This document shows, one piece after another, positions 35,782 to 47,327 of a stretch of DNA of 64,000 nucleotides. Numbering within the stretch: position 1 is the stretch's first letter; every line of letters starts with the position of its first letter. Position numbers and translations under genes: made by a program. The stretch is from Conus ventricosus (Eukaryota; Mollusca; Gastropoda; Neogastropoda; Conidae), in contig CM031596.1 in assembly GCA_018398815.1 (NCBI GenBank), positions 73,959,918-74,023,917 of the forward strand, in the 5' to 3' direction. The notes beneath the pieces were generated by a model. That model saw only the letters and a program-made list of their open reading frames with translations, ran no database searches and had not been told where the DNA came from.

Positions 35782-35959
35782 GTGACAAATACAACTCCCC
35801 ACCATACCTGTTCTCTGATATAGAAGCTGAGGTTTCTTCATTTCAAGCAGGCAGAATAAAACACTACAATGAAAACGGGAGAAAACTGACAAAGGATCCT
35901 GACATTCTTGAAACACTACATGACTTAAACTTGAATTTGAGTGTTCAGTCACTGATTTA

Positions 35960-37077
35960 CCAAGAACATCATGTAAATAACCAACTCTAAATGAAAAAGA
36001 AAAGCAAATTATTTCTGAGGAAGTTCAAAAACTCACAAAGAAAGGAGTTATATCCACCTGCACAGCAGAGCCTTATTAGCTCATTTCTCCAGTTTTCACA
36101 CACCCCAAAAAGGATGGAAATCATAAGATGATTTTAAATTTGAAAGAACTGAATAAATATATAGTATATCATCATTCCAAGATGGATACTCATAAGTCAG
36201 CTCTTAGGCTGATTAAACCAGGCTGTTTTATGGCATCAGTCAATCTCAAAGTTGCATTTTATTCAGTACAAATTCATTCAGATCGTAAAAATGTTTTGCC
36301 CTTTGAATGGGATGGCAAGCTTCGGCAGTTTGAAGCTTTATTAAATGGCTTGGGCCTTGCTCCCTGTAAATTTACAAAATTACTGAAGCCAGTTTTTGCC
36401 ACACTGAGAAGCAAGGGACATGTCTCCACATCTTTTATTGACGATTCTTTACTCATGGCCTTGACATGTGGAGCATGTATGACAAACCTAGCTGACACAC
36501 TGGAAGTCCTGCGCTCTCTTGGGTCCATTATACATCCTGAGAAATCAGTCTTAAAACCCACACAACAAATTCAGCACTTAGGGGTACAGATTGACTCTGT
36601 GTCAGTGAAGGTGACTTTAACCCATGAAAGAGCACAGGATCTCCTCCTTTCAGCTAAGGAAGCAATCAGTAAAGAAAAGCTGGAAATAAGAGAGTTGGCA
36701 GAAGTGATAGAAAAATTGTAGCTATATTTCCAGCTGTGAAATTTGGACCATTATATTACCACAATCTTGAGGCAGATAAAAAGAGAGCTCTGTCTGTTGA
36801 AAGGGGTGACTTTGACAAATATGTGACTCTGTTTGCTCCTGCTAAGACAGAATTGCAGTGGTGGATCAGTCATGTTGTTGATGCATACAATGATGTTTCG
36901 ATAAATGATCCTGAGATTCTGATCGCCTCTGATGGCAGTTTGTTAGATTGGGATGTGAGTGCAATGGAACACATGCAGGAGGTGCATGGTCACATGAAGA
37001 AGCAAAATCTCACATTAACTATCAGAATTGAAAGCTGCATTGTTTGCATTGCAGAGTTTTCAGACAAAACTGAGTAA
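35960..37077 (+). pseudogene. DIRS reverse transcriptase and RNase H, interrupted
   Basis: The RT fingers/palm appear as PVFTHPKKDGNHKMILNLKE, then MASVNLKVAF, the active-site box FIDDSLLM, and IHPEKSVLKPTQQIQHLGV. A TAG at 36077-36079 interrupts the frame before the ATG at 36128. The frame ends at 36721, and RNase H-like sequence (VKFGPLYYHNLEADKK, WWISHV, IASDGSLLDWDV) continues in another frame to 37077. The FIDD box differs from the usual Y/F-x-DD only in its first residues and is compatible with DIRS. A break at 36715-36721 falls in an A-run. Not functional. Confidence 0.8.
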
Positions 37078-37079
37078 CA

Positions 37080-38000
37080 AACGTGTGCATTTTGATGGAT
37101 AATAAACAGCCGTTGCATGCATAAACCACACTGGGTACCAGTCAATCTGACGCATGTAACATCATCACCCACACTATCTGGGAATGATGCATTGATCATA
37201 ACATCTTTCTGTCTGCAGCACACATCTGTGGAAAACATAACACTGTAGCAGATGCCGAATCTCGTGCTGTGAATTTGGATGCCGAGTGGAAGTAAGACAG
37301 CTCAGTGCTAAAAGAAGCACTGACTACACTACAAGTCCAACCTGACATTGACCTCTTTGCTTTCTGACTATATATATATATGCACAATTAGCTCGTTATG
37401 TCGCTTTCAGGCCTGATCCACAGGCGAATGCAACTAATGCATTCTTGTTTGTGTGGACTGGCTTTCAATTCTATGCATAACCACCTTTCAGCATCATCAC
37501 CCATGTGCTACAAAAAATCCAAAAAGACCAGTGCACAGACCGTAGTGCCTTGCTGGTCGACAAAGGTGTGATGGCCAGTGCTGATGTCCTTGCTGGTGAG
37601 AGAGCCAGTCCCACTGAGAGGTAGGAAACTCTTGGAACTACCCAGTCATCCCCAGATGAAACACCCCTGAAGAAGACTCTGTTCCTGAAGAAGACTCTCC
37701 GTCTGATGGCATGTCTTGCATCAGGAAACAGTACCAACAGGAGGGGTTCTCCAGCCAGGCTGCAGCTCCTATGATCAATTCTTGTAGACCCGCCACTCAA
37801 GCTGCATGTAACTGTTACATTCAAAAATGAAAGCTTTTCACACAGACAAACAATATACGTTTGTTATCTCCATCTTCAGCAGATGTGTCAAATTTTTTTT
37901 AGCAGTTTTGTGTTCATCAGGAGCTAGTTACAGTAGCATAAATACAGCAAGGAGTGCACCGTCAGCCTTTTTGCCATTGTGTGAAGGGAAAACAATAGGC
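37080..38000 (+). other. DIRS internal region between RNase H and recombinase
   Basis: Degraded coding or spacer DNA; includes a short (TA)n at 37370-37380. No single frame is convincing here. Confidence 0.4.
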
Positions 38001-38737
38001 TCTCATCCAAGTGTGTGCTGTATAGTTAAAGGTATTTTTGAAGAAAGGCCTGCACATCTTAAATACTCAAGACACATGGAGTGTGAACACCGTTTTAGAT
38101 TATCTGAATTCTCTTCCTGAAATATTTGATATGTCATTGAACGATCTCACTCTTAGAATGTGCAAGCTACTGTTTTTGTTGACAGGTCAGAGAGGACAGG
38201 CATTACATCTGATCAAAGAACAAGATTTAAAATTTAAGGAGTAAAAGTGTCTGATTGTTTGTTGTTTGTGGCTTTTTTTTTTAGAGAAACATAAGCAATC
38301 TAGGCCAGGGTTTCATACTGAACCTGCAGAAATTCTGATGTTTGAAAAGACTATGTCTAGTTAGGCATTTGCAAGAATATGTGAAGAGAACGGATAAACT
38401 GAGACACACAAATCAGCTGTCAGTGAGTTATGTCAAACCTCATGTGCCTGTGGCAACACAAACTCTAACTCGCTGGATCAAGGCCATTCTGTGCAACGCC
38501 GGAATAGACACTGGCAAGTAAACCAGTCACAGCACGTGAACCGCCAGCTGCTCTGCGGCGAGCTACACCGGCGCTAGCCTCACTACAGTGATGAAACGGG
38601 CAGGCTGGTCCAGTGACCACACCTTCACAAAGTTTTATAAGACACAGAATACAAAAAAATTTTGGTCAGACTGTACCTCCATGACAAGTGATTTGTCTTG
38701 CAGCATAACTGTGCTAGATCAAATCGGCATGTATTAG
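38000..38737 (+). pseudogene. DIRS tyrosine recombinase, interrupted
   Basis: The N-terminal frame (38038-38244) has TWSVNTVLDYLNSLP and LLTGQRGQALHLI, the latter holding the first catalytic arginine of tyrosine recombinases. After a frame change, the C-terminal frame ends at the TAG at 38735-38737 and contains AGWSSDHTFTKFY, the box with the nucleophile tyrosine. Between them the HST box is followed by TGA at 38537-38539, exactly where the second catalytic arginine is expected. The protein would catalyse insertion of circular cDNA. Confidence 0.8.
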
Positions 38738-38871
38738 AAATGTGTTTTGATTCTTTAACTATTACTTGATGTGTCTGGAAAATTGAATTATACACGAATC
38801 ACATACTTTATGTGTTTAAGACTATACTCTGTGTGAGTTCCGATAGACAGTGCCCACTAGAGTAGACGCTC

Positions 38872-39214
38872 CAAATTCTCAAGTCACATCACGTGACTTC
38901 GCCTGACTAAAGCAACAGGCGAATAATAATTATTAAATTAAACTAGCCTTACAGCAGGAAGGGGATGTTTAATTTAATTATTATGAGACTGTTGCTAGTA
39001 TGTGCCCACCCTCGTGATTGTCTCATGGTAATATTGAAATGAAGACTCTCCCTTTTTTTTCAGTGGGCGCTCCCTCTGAATGCTGACCTGGCTTAGCACC
39101 GCGTGCCAATTCTCACATCACATCACCTCCCTTCCCCTTCCTAGCAACAGTCTGATAACATTTCAAATTAAATGTCCCCTTCCTGCCGTAAGGCTAGTTT
39201 AATTTTATAATTAA
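38872..39214. repeat. DIRS terminal inverted repeat/palindrome
   Basis: Arm 38931-38998 and arm 39141-39214 are inverted copies of about 68-74 bp, both with AAACTAGCCTTAC and GCAGGAAGGGGA (on the first arm) and GACTGTTGCTAG. A shorter direct repeat (CAAATTCTCAAGTCACATCA near 38872; CAATTCTCACATCACATCAC near 39107) accompanies them. This fits the inverted/split repeats that end DIRS elements. Confidence 0.75.
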
Positions 39215-39289
39215 ACAACAACAAAAAAAGACCATTTTTATTAAAAACAATCATCCAGCCTTCTTTTCTTTTCACTTCTGGAAATAGTT

Positions 39290-39704
39290 GTGGGTCCTGG
39301 GTGGCACTGGCTGAACTGATGGTACTTAATGGTCACACACCCTACACTACTCTTTTGTGACCCTCTTTCTCTGTGGGTCCTGGGCGGCACTGGCTGAACT
39401 GATGGTACTTAATGGTCACACACCCTACACTACTCTTTTGTGACCCTCTTTCTCTGTGGGTCCTGGGCGGCACTGGCTGAACTGATGGTACTTAATGGTC
39501 ACACACCCTACACTACTCTTTTGTGACCCTCTTTCTCGGTGGGTCCTGGGCGGCACTGGCTGAACTGATGGTACTTAATGGTCACACACCCTACACTACT
39601 CTTTTGTGACCCTCTTTCTCTGTGGGTCCTGGGCGGCACTGGCTGAACTGATGGTACTTAATGGTCACACACCCTACACTACTCTTTTGTGACCCTCTTT
39701 CTCT
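39290..39704. repeat. Five tandem copies of an 83-bp unit
   Basis: Copies start at 39290, 39373, 39456, 39539 and 39622, each beginning GTGGGTCCTGGG and including GGTACTTAATGGTCACACAC. Copies are nearly identical, differing at single positions, so the array is young or homogenised. Confidence 0.95.
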
Positions 39705-40381
39705 CTTTCATTTTTTTTCTTTTGGTTTTGTTGTTTTTTTCTTTTTTTTTTTTTTTTTTTGAGGGGGGTGGGTGGGAGGGGAAGGAAGTAAGGTGCACAC
39801 CGCCCATTGTGGAAAGTTAGGTCTGAGTGCAAACTAACCATCTGCCATAACAACATCTGGGCTGTTGACTTTCTGGGAAAAAACTATTGTGCTTGTACTT
39901 AATACAATAAAAACAAAAACACACACAGAAACTGTAGCAAGTGGATGATATAATATTTTGCAATCTTGGGACTAGAAATACTACCTTTGGTACGGGTACG
40001 GGGAATAAGAATACTTAAAAAACAACTTTTGGACAGGAATGTACAATGTGTTGGAATTAACCGAGTTTTCATATCAGTGAAATTTGTGTTGTGTAAAGGT
40101 AGGGATCTCTATTTCAATAAAGGACCTCAATACCTATTTGGTTGAGAGCAAAGAAGCGCACACCATGAATACTTTTCTTTGGCTTGTTATGTTTGTCTGG
40201 GTTGAAGGATTCATTTATCAGATATCAGTAAAAGGTCTGCTGACAAAATGTTCTCAGCTGCATTAAGCTGCAAAAGATTACTGTCATAAAAAGAAAACAA
40301 ATAAGACAAAGTCTGACTCATCATTCAAAATTAAAGTTGCTTTAACTGTATACTGATCTATGACATAGTTCAGTCTTTTCC
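39705..40381. other. Noncoding interval
   Basis: T-run at 39740-39760 and G-rich stretch to about 39790; the remainder is AT-rich with no gene recognised. Confidence 0.4.
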
Positions 40382-40388
40382 TGTGTGT

Positions 40389-40424
<36 letters not shown>

Positions 40425-40470
40425 GTGTGTGTGTGTGCAAGTTGGTGTGTGTGCGTCTGTATGTGTGTGT
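40382..40470. repeat. (GT)n microsatellite
   Basis: Nearly pure GT dinucleotides with a few interruptions. Confidence 0.9.
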
Positions 40471-40889
40471 TAGGCAATACATTCAGATTTTCTATTTCAA
40501 AATGTGTTTCTGAATTGGGTTAAAGTCAAAACATCTGAACATTTCCTAAAAGTTGTGTCCTACTTCCAATAAACTGTACATCCACTTGCATACAAGTACT
40601 CAGTATGCCAAAAGCGGTCCAGTAGTTTTCTAGGATCTGTTTTTTGTTCACATAAACACACATATGTACAAATGAATACATTTTTTTTTCTGGGATAAAG
40701 ACAGATGGCGCGCCAAACACATATGCATTGTGGTTCATTCAAGCATTAAAACAAATCATGACTGCAGGGCCCTTGATACCTCATGGAAGCCAGGAATGTA
40801 GGAAAAATAATAAATACTGTAAAGTGACTGCTTCACAAACATAGAATTATAAAGAAAAAAAACCACAATGAAGACTGAGGTACCAATAT

Positions 40890-41553
40890 CTACAGAAAGT
40901 CTTCATACAAGTTATCACTGCTTTTTGAAGTAGCCGTATGACTGTAGCTGTCAAAGTCTGAGGATTTGTCTTCTTTAGCCGCTGGCTCATGTAGATCACC
41001 AACATCATCACCAGAACCACCACCACTTTCCTCCATCCCCTGCTCCTGTGTGACTTGGGCAACAGGCTTCAGCGCAGAGTCCTTTGGAGAGCTCCCATTC
41101 ATGTGCAGTAAATTACCATGTTTTTGAACAGGTTTCCACTGCACATTGTCTGACACACCATACATATCCCCTGGTGACTGACTCCACTCCGTCTCTCCAG
41201 AGGGTGGAAGCACATATGATGCTGCATGAGGCTTTGCTTCTCTCGAAGGCTCTCCCCCACAAGCTCCCAGATCTTCATCACTGCATGAGAGGCTTGTGGA
41301 TGCCGACTCCACTGGTAGAGCGGACTTTTTCAAATGGCCAACAGTCGTGCCATTTGGTTTCAATACTGCAATTCCCATCTCCGAAGAATCTGTATAAACA
41401 TTGCTGGAAGGGCGCGAGTTAGACAGGTGCGTTGGAGGTGGAGGGTTGCGGCGTGAACTATGTGTGGGAGCAGCAGGTTGGCGTACAGCAAGGTCATAAC
41501 TCCGGTTATCATAATGTACATCTGGCTGACTGACCAGCTTCTTGTAGTTGTAC
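40890..41553 (-). CDS. Host receptor-like gene, terminal coding exon (cytoplasmic tail)
   Basis: A 664-base exon, acceptor TGACATGACAG before 41553, continuing the frame of the exon at 44331-44412 (phase 2+1) and ending at a TAA-type stop at 40890. It encodes about 220 residues of hydrophilic, Ser/Pro-rich tail. Tyrosine motifs are VHYDNRSYDL (YxN, a type bound by GRB2-like SH2 domains), NVYTDS and the C-terminal NLYEDFL. There is also a PPPP run. With the membrane helix upstream this reads as the intracellular part of a type I receptor. The extracellular exons are not identified, so the family is unknown. Confidence 0.75.
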
Positions 41554-42594
41554 CTGTCATGTCATCAATTAGCACACAATGATTAATCTGTACCCACTGG
41601 GATAGCAAAGGCACAGCTCAAAGTACATCCAACTTGGACTAAAATAATGTATCATAAACTGCTTGATATAGTCAATACAATTCTACTAATCTTGTAATAT
41701 GTGTAAGTCAATTCCTCCTAAATGTAATTATTTTGATCGCTTCAGGAGACCACCAAATTCTATTCATTTGAACTATTTTGTTTTTTATCTTTCTCCATGT
41801 GTAGAAATGTACAGAATCTTCTTCACCTTCAGATAAAATCTCTGCCAGTGCTTTTTTTTTTTGTGGTCCAAGTTAGAAGCAATGGATTAAGTGACCTCAC
41901 TACACACATTAATGATTCAGAAACAAATTTATATGAATTACTACCTAAAGACCACTTGTCAGTTGACTGGAATAACAAATAATGGAACAATATTTATCAG
42001 TTCCAATCATAGTCACTGGTAGACTGTAAAATGTGATCAAGTGACAACACCGATATTTTTGATTTTCTGAAAATTGCACAATTAATATGGACTACTGATG
42101 CTGGACAAGTCTGTACAATTCTAGAGGCTTTTATGAAGAAGTTTATATCAATTCACCATTGCAACAATTCTGAAGACAGATATCAACTTCACCAACAATG
42201 TGGTTTCAGCAGAACCCAGAACAGCAGTAAGAAAAAAATAAATCTCATACACTTTTTTTACTGCAATTTTACAAAAATGCTCATAACCCTTCACACAGCT
42301 CTACTGTGGCAGAATTGGTGTTCCATGCAAAAATACTAAGTATACCAAGTGTTTTTAAAGCTTTTTTCCCTTCAGTATTACAAGTAAGTGAAATACCAAT
42401 GATCTGATAATTCCTTTTTTTCAGTTTTTTGTTTTGCTTTGTGTTTTTTCCCTTTCAATGCCATGTACCTATGAAATAATGTTACAGTAAGGCAAGTCTT
42501 AGATGAAATCATTGTGGATGGTCTTAGCAAATAACTCTGAAAGTATAAATTCGAAAAGAGTATAAATTTACATGGTTGCACAGCTGCCTTAATG

Positions 42595-42727
42595 CAGTGG
42601 TTTACATCATGGATTCCTGACTATGAGGTCTTGGGTTTGATTCCCAACAGAACCATTTATATTTGTGAGGTTTTTCAGCCCATGACCAGCTGAGCCAATT
42701 GCGCGCGCGTCGCGCGCTGCGGCGTGC

Positions 42728-42760
<33 letters not shown>

Positions 42761-43520
42761 TGTGTGTGTGTGTGTGTTTGTTTAGCCCATGACTGGCTCT
42801 TACCTAAGGAAGAGTTTGTGATGGGCTCTTTTAGGAAAACAGTCGACTTTCTTCCACTTAACAGATGCACCTGTGACAGTGTTGCTCAAACTGCCTGACC
42901 ATAATTGCAGGTGTCTGTATTTCTTCGGGCCTGATTGGTACCGGATATATCATGAAAGTAATCATGACATACAGCTCTGTCATGCAGTCCAGACCAGAAG
43001 AGGCCTCCACAGCAGCTTATTCATCATCCTCATCGATCAGCATAAAAAGAAAGTCTCTAATTCCGTGGCCCTTCAAGCCCTCACTCATGGTGACCTCAGT
43101 TTTGACTTCCTCTGCAAGTCATGCCCTTGACGAGTATGTGCTGAGGTCACCGGTACTGGCAAGGTCAGTGGGACTGTCGATGGACAGAAAAGGTAGCGCC
43201 CTCTAGAGTGGAATGCTCATGCAAGCTGGCTCCGTGACTATACAATTACTGTCATCAGGAGGGAGCGGGCTGAGTAGGTGTTGTCCTGCATAAGCTGGAT
43301 CAGAACAGGCACCATTAAACACCACTGAAGTGACTCCGCACCAGTGCTGTGTCTCCCCTAAGGGGCTGACTCCTGACCACTGACACTGGTTCTCCTGCGG
43401 ACTGCCGGTGCCGGAGCTGCCACAGGACAAGCCAAGGTGTGACTGGGGACTGGGGACAGAATGAGCGGTGTTGGGTAGTGCCACTGGAGTGGCCCAGAGG
43501 ATGAGACAGGAAAAAAAAAA
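42595..43520 (+). mobile_element. Large tRNA-headed retroposon (family 2), diverged copy
   Basis: Colinear with 48184-49067: a head with TGGGTTTGATTCCCAACAG, a middle block GTGGCCCTTCAAGCCCTC with TCATGGTGACCTC, a block with GGATCAGAACAGGC, and a tail ATGAGACAGG plus A-run ending near 43522. It lies in the intron between the membrane exon and the terminal exon of the receptor-like gene. The open frame at 43203-43484 on the minus strand is a shadow of this repeat. A CG/GT microsatellite (42700-42780) has expanded inside it. Confidence 0.75.
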
Positions 43521-43696
43521 TTAATGCTTGCTGAAAATATTTGACTAGGACACAGTCAAGTTTATTTGCAATTTATTACAAACAAAATATAACCTGTCAG
43601 AATAACAGGATGAAGATCTGTTTGACTCCTAATTATCAAGGAAACATGCTTCGCTGGATACTTCAAACACAATGACAATTTAATGCTATAGAAAAA

Positions 43697-43853
43697 TCAT
43701 ATTCTGTAGTCGTGTGCCCTTTTCATGACCGGATCCACAATCATGACTGTTTGAGTAAACCGGCCTGGATCTGCCAACTGAACAGTCCAAACATGCCAGG
43801 CAGGGAAGGCTGCACAGCCAGCCGCTATGTCTGAGCTAAAAGGGTTAATTTCA
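43697..43853 (-). CDS. Candidate alternative terminal exon of the receptor-like gene
   Basis: An acceptor-like TGATGTTTGTTTGCAG precedes 43853. If joined to the exon at 44331-44412, the phase is correct and a 51-residue tail starts with EINPFSSDIAAGCAAF and ends at the TGA at 43697. Two AATAAA signals (minus strand, at 43572-43577 and 43561-43566) lie 120-136 bases downstream. It would replace the tyrosine-rich tail with a short tail. The alternatives are an unrelated repeat or chance. Confidence 0.35.
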
Positions 43854-44330
43854 CTGCAAACAAACATCAAGCAGCAGTTATAAATTGATAAACTAGAAAT
43901 ATACATATGACCATACCTGAGCACACGCAGCTGAAATCTGGTGTGCATAAGAATAGTGTGGCCGACCGATGAGCACATAAGAGTCCTGAATACTCTGAGC
44001 CATGTTGAGGCTCTGAACATGAATCAGGCCATGCCTACAAGCTGGATGACAAAACATGGAGCTAGAGCTGATTTTACCATGTATTAGGCGCTTTGGAATA
44101 TAACACACCTTTATCAGAATTGGATGGAAAGCAGCTCGGGGTTTCTTGATATGGGCTGTCCCCGTTGTTTATTGGCAATGCCCACTTCTCACAATGGAGA
44201 TGTACCTAGCTTGTTCACGCCATGGAAGCATTATTATTATCCAAGTGTCAAGTCAAACATGTCATAAACTCCAGTCTCCAAGAGACATCTCATGACATTG
44301 TGGAACAGAGACAAAGACTTGATAACTCAC

Positions 44331-44412
44331 CGCTGACGCACAACGATGAAAACCACAAGCAGGATCAGCAGCACAATGCCACCACTGCATAAGATGATAG
44401 TCAGTACGGTCA
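44331..44412 (-). CDS. Host receptor-like gene, transmembrane exon
   Basis: An 82-base exon with acceptor GTATGTTCGCAG and donor GTGAGT. It encodes a hydrophobic helix (VLTIILCSGGIVLLILLVVF) followed by IVVRQR, a normal stop-transfer sequence. Phases fit both the exon at 47328-47390 upstream and the exon at 41553 downstream, giving an arginine codon at the junction. Orientation, extracellular to cytoplasmic, is set by the basic residues after the helix. Confidence 0.8.
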
Positions 44413-45437
44413 CTGCGAACATACACACATATACACCTTGAGTTCAGATTTAAATGGCATTCCAATGGCAATCCACAGACTATCACAACTTTCTAAATGT
44501 TCAGTAAAGATGCATTTTTCCAACTCACTGCTTCAGGACAGATTAATTGTAAAGAATGTTACATTTTTAAGATTTTGTTGAAATTGCAAATTTGTAGAGA
44601 AGTGGGAGCAATGAAAAGAACTAAAATCTCCTGTATCATCTTCATTCTGGTTTTCATGTTTTATTTAAAAAGATTTCTGACATACCGAAAGCAAATTCTC
44701 ACAGATCTTGTTCTTTTTCTTTTATATTTTCCCAAGTGGGTACAAAAGGTTATCATGGAAAGAAAAGGCATAAATGCATGAATGTGTGTATGTGTGTGTC
44801 TGATCTAACTGCCCATGTACAGGAAAAACACCGAATGCAAGAGTACAGCAGAAGCTTTTATGAAAATGGGCAACACACTATTTCATGACATCATATATGT
44901 TATGCATTAAAGCATGAGCAATGAGCAACATGATTGCATTTGCTTTAAAAATTGCGTCGCTCCTCAGAACAGAGGGTGTCTGGGATGCAGTTTTTTTCGG
45001 TCACAAGTAAAACTTTTTTTCAGCTTTGTCCGAAGTCGAAAGTTGAGAACTCTTCAAGAGATGCTGTGACTCAAACACTTCAACTTCAGAGTTCTTCACA
45101 ATGGTTGCAGGAGTGAAGTAATCATGATTTTGATCCAGTGGATCTAGCCCTCTAAAAACTTACTGGACAAAAGCATGAGTTGGTCTCCGATTCTGTCAGA
45201 GAGATTGACTTAGTCCTCTTCTTCAGCATTTCCGATGAAGAGATTGACAAAGATAGAAGTAAGGCCTACAGGCACTGCCGTGATGTTTGTTGATCTCATT
45301 TTAAATTTTGTTGAAGAGACTGATTGACAAAATCTGCGGCAAATAAAAACTGTTCACACTATTACCAAGGCTGTTGATCTAACAAATCCTGTACACATTA
45401 AATTTCATTCCATCTTTCAAAAGCACTGTTCATCATA

Positions 45438-45464
45438 CAGGGTCGAACTTTAATTAAGGACCAC
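45438..45464 (+). repeat. Left terminal inverted repeat of the Tc1 element
   Basis: The first 27 bases of the element are identical to the reverse complement of its last 27 bases. Similarity stops immediately inside. Confidence 0.95.
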
Positions 45465-45661
45465 TTATACACAGTCTCACAAAACATAGAAAGAAAAACC
45501 GACAAACGACAGAAACTTTATAAATGTTTAATTTCATTATCAGTGAACAACATTTTGTCACTTTCATCGAAAAAATCATTCTTTCTGATTAGACAGGGGA
45601 GCCTGAATGAGACTACCCCCCAAAATGACATTCACAAAAAGAGTGTTTCTTTACAGTCTGA

Positions 45662-46682
45662 TCAAAACCGAGTGTGCCCCCCTCGTGCTGCCACACAATC
45701 CACACAGCGCTGCCTCATGGTGTTGACTGTTCTTGTAATGAGTGCCTGGGGAGGTTTGCCCACTCCTGCTGCAGATAGTGCAGCATCTCCTGTTGATCTG
45801 CCGGAACAGGGTGATTTTCTTGAACTCTCCTCCCAAGCTCGCCCCAGATGTTCTCAATAGGGTTCATGTCCGGGCTGTTTGCCGGCCATGTCATCCTGGT
45901 GATGCCAGCTTGCACCACAAAAGTGCTCGACAACGATGTGGGGTGGCATTATCGTCCATGAACACAGCCTAAGCCCCAATCTGCTGAAGTACTGGGACAA
46001 CCAAAGGCCGTAAAATCTCCTGCAGGTAGCGTTGGCCGTTCAGGTTGCCATCCACATGGTACAGGGGAGTCTTGTGGCGACTGCTGATGCCCCCCCATAC
46101 CATGACGGAGCCACCACCAAAAGCGACGACCTCCTGGATGACGTCATCTGCCAGCTGCTCCCTGGGACGCCGCCACACCCGAATGCGTCCACCTCGTGGC
46201 TTCAATTGGAACTTGGACTCATCGGTGAAAAGCACCATCCGCCACTGAGCCCGAGTCCATGTTCGATGAGCTGTGCACCAGGCCAGGCGACGTGCCCGGT
46301 GGGCCGCAGTCAGTTTTGGTTTCCGGACTGGGCGCCTTGCTCGAAGGGTGGCAGCATTGACGCACCGCCGTATGGTCATCTCACACACTGCTGTGTTAGT
46401 GGCAGCTTGGAGCCGACGCCTGATGGTGTTGGAGGTGGTGGTCCTGGTCCGAAGAGCATGTCTGCGGATGAACCTGTCATCTCTTGCAGTGGTCTTCTTT
46501 GGCTGGCCTGGACGGGGTCTCTCTTTGACAGTTCCAGTGGCTTGAAAACGTTCTCTCAGCCGAATTATGACGGAGTGGGACACTTGTAGTCTTCTGGCCA
46601 CTTCTCGAACGCCAACTCAATCCTGCAGCCATGCAATCGCCCGGGTCCGGTCAAAATCAGACAGCTTGCGTCTTGGAGGCAT
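45662..46682 (-). pseudogene. Tc1-type transposase, inactivated
   Basis: ATG at 46682 (MPPRRKLSDFDRTRA) begins a normal-length frame of about 340 codons. The N-terminal helix-turn-helix includes ARRLQVSHSVIIRLRERF, followed by basic linker and the catalytic region with LFTDESKF (first Asp), DDNATPH (second Asp) and PDMNPIENIW (Glu), i.e. DD34E. Damage: TGA at codon 22 (46617-46619), TAG at 45969-45971 and a frame change near 45933. The last part, ending VAARGGHTRF, stops at 45662. It would cut and paste the element by acting on the terminal repeats. Confidence 0.9.
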
Positions 46683-47016
46683 TTTTGTGTTATGAAGAAT
46701 TATGCACGTTGGGCTGCTTTTAGGGGCATTCCAGTCACTAAAATGCTCTGCAATGCATTGGTTTTTGCACGTGCATTTGGAATTTCAGTGCAAAACCGTT
46801 TGAAGCAGTGTTCACTCTTGCTGAAAAAACAAGCAATTTTGACAACAATCTGCAACTTTCAACCCCCCCTCTGCATGCCGCACGTGACAATAAGACAGCT
46901 TTCGCAAGCTTTGCGGAATACTCTGTTAACCCCTTAAACCTTTCCCAGTCGAATTCTTCGAAAAAATGCATTGCTTGTATTTTTGGCCAATTTAAAAAGA
47001 AAGGGCCTTTTTTCGG

Positions 47017-47043
47017 GTGGTCCTTAATTAAAGTTCGACCCTG
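47017..47043 (-). repeat. Right terminal inverted repeat of the Tc1 element
   Basis: Mirror of 45438-45464, 27 of 27 bases. Confidence 0.95.
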
Positions 47044-47327
47044 TATATGTGTGAATATAGATAACACAAATATAAACACATGCACACTGGCGTGGCTAAT
47101 TCTTCAAAGTTTTATATACTTGTTGGTCGTATGTTAAGTTAGTAAGGTAGTGGTAACAGCAAACCAATTTATAGTTTATGTAGTGAAGTAGAGTAGTAAT
47201 TTTCACTTGTGTGACATCAGGAAAGGAACCATACAGTAGGAAAGGTCTGAATAGGGAGTTCCACCGTATTAACGAAGTCAAAGAAATAAGAATCACAGAA
47301 TAATGAGAAACTACCCTGGATACTTAC

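Larger units (their letters stand above)
35497..39214 (+). mobile_element. DIRS-type tyrosine-recombinase retrotransposon, degenerate
   Basis: Order on the plus strand: gag-like remnant (35497-35781), reverse transcriptase and RNase H (about 35960-37080), tyrosine recombinase (about 38000-38737), then an inverted-repeat terminal structure (38872-39214). This order and the recombinase instead of an integrase identify DIRS elements. The left terminus was not found; 35497 is simply the first recognisable part. Stop codons and frame changes occur in every gene. Confidence 0.8.
45438..47043 (-). mobile_element. Tc1/mariner transposon, complete but inactive (1606 bp)
   Basis: Perfect 27-bp terminal inverted repeats beginning CAGGGTCGAACTTTAATTAA, flanked by TA on both sides (45436-45437 and 47044-47045), the target duplication of this superfamily. 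A single transposase pseudogene lies inside on the minus strand. It sits in the intron between the 47328-47390 and 44331-44412 exons of the receptor-like gene. Confidence 0.95.

Noticed and set aside
35558..35952. Minus-strand frames in the DIRS gag region
   Set aside because: The plus strand is consistent with DIRS gene order; the minus frames show no motifs.
43203..43484. Additional exon of the receptor-like gene
   Set aside because: The sequence is the tail of the family-2 retroposon (compare 48800-49030).
46032..46589. Plus-strand 185-codon frame
   Set aside because: It lies antisense to the Tc1 transposase and has no family features.
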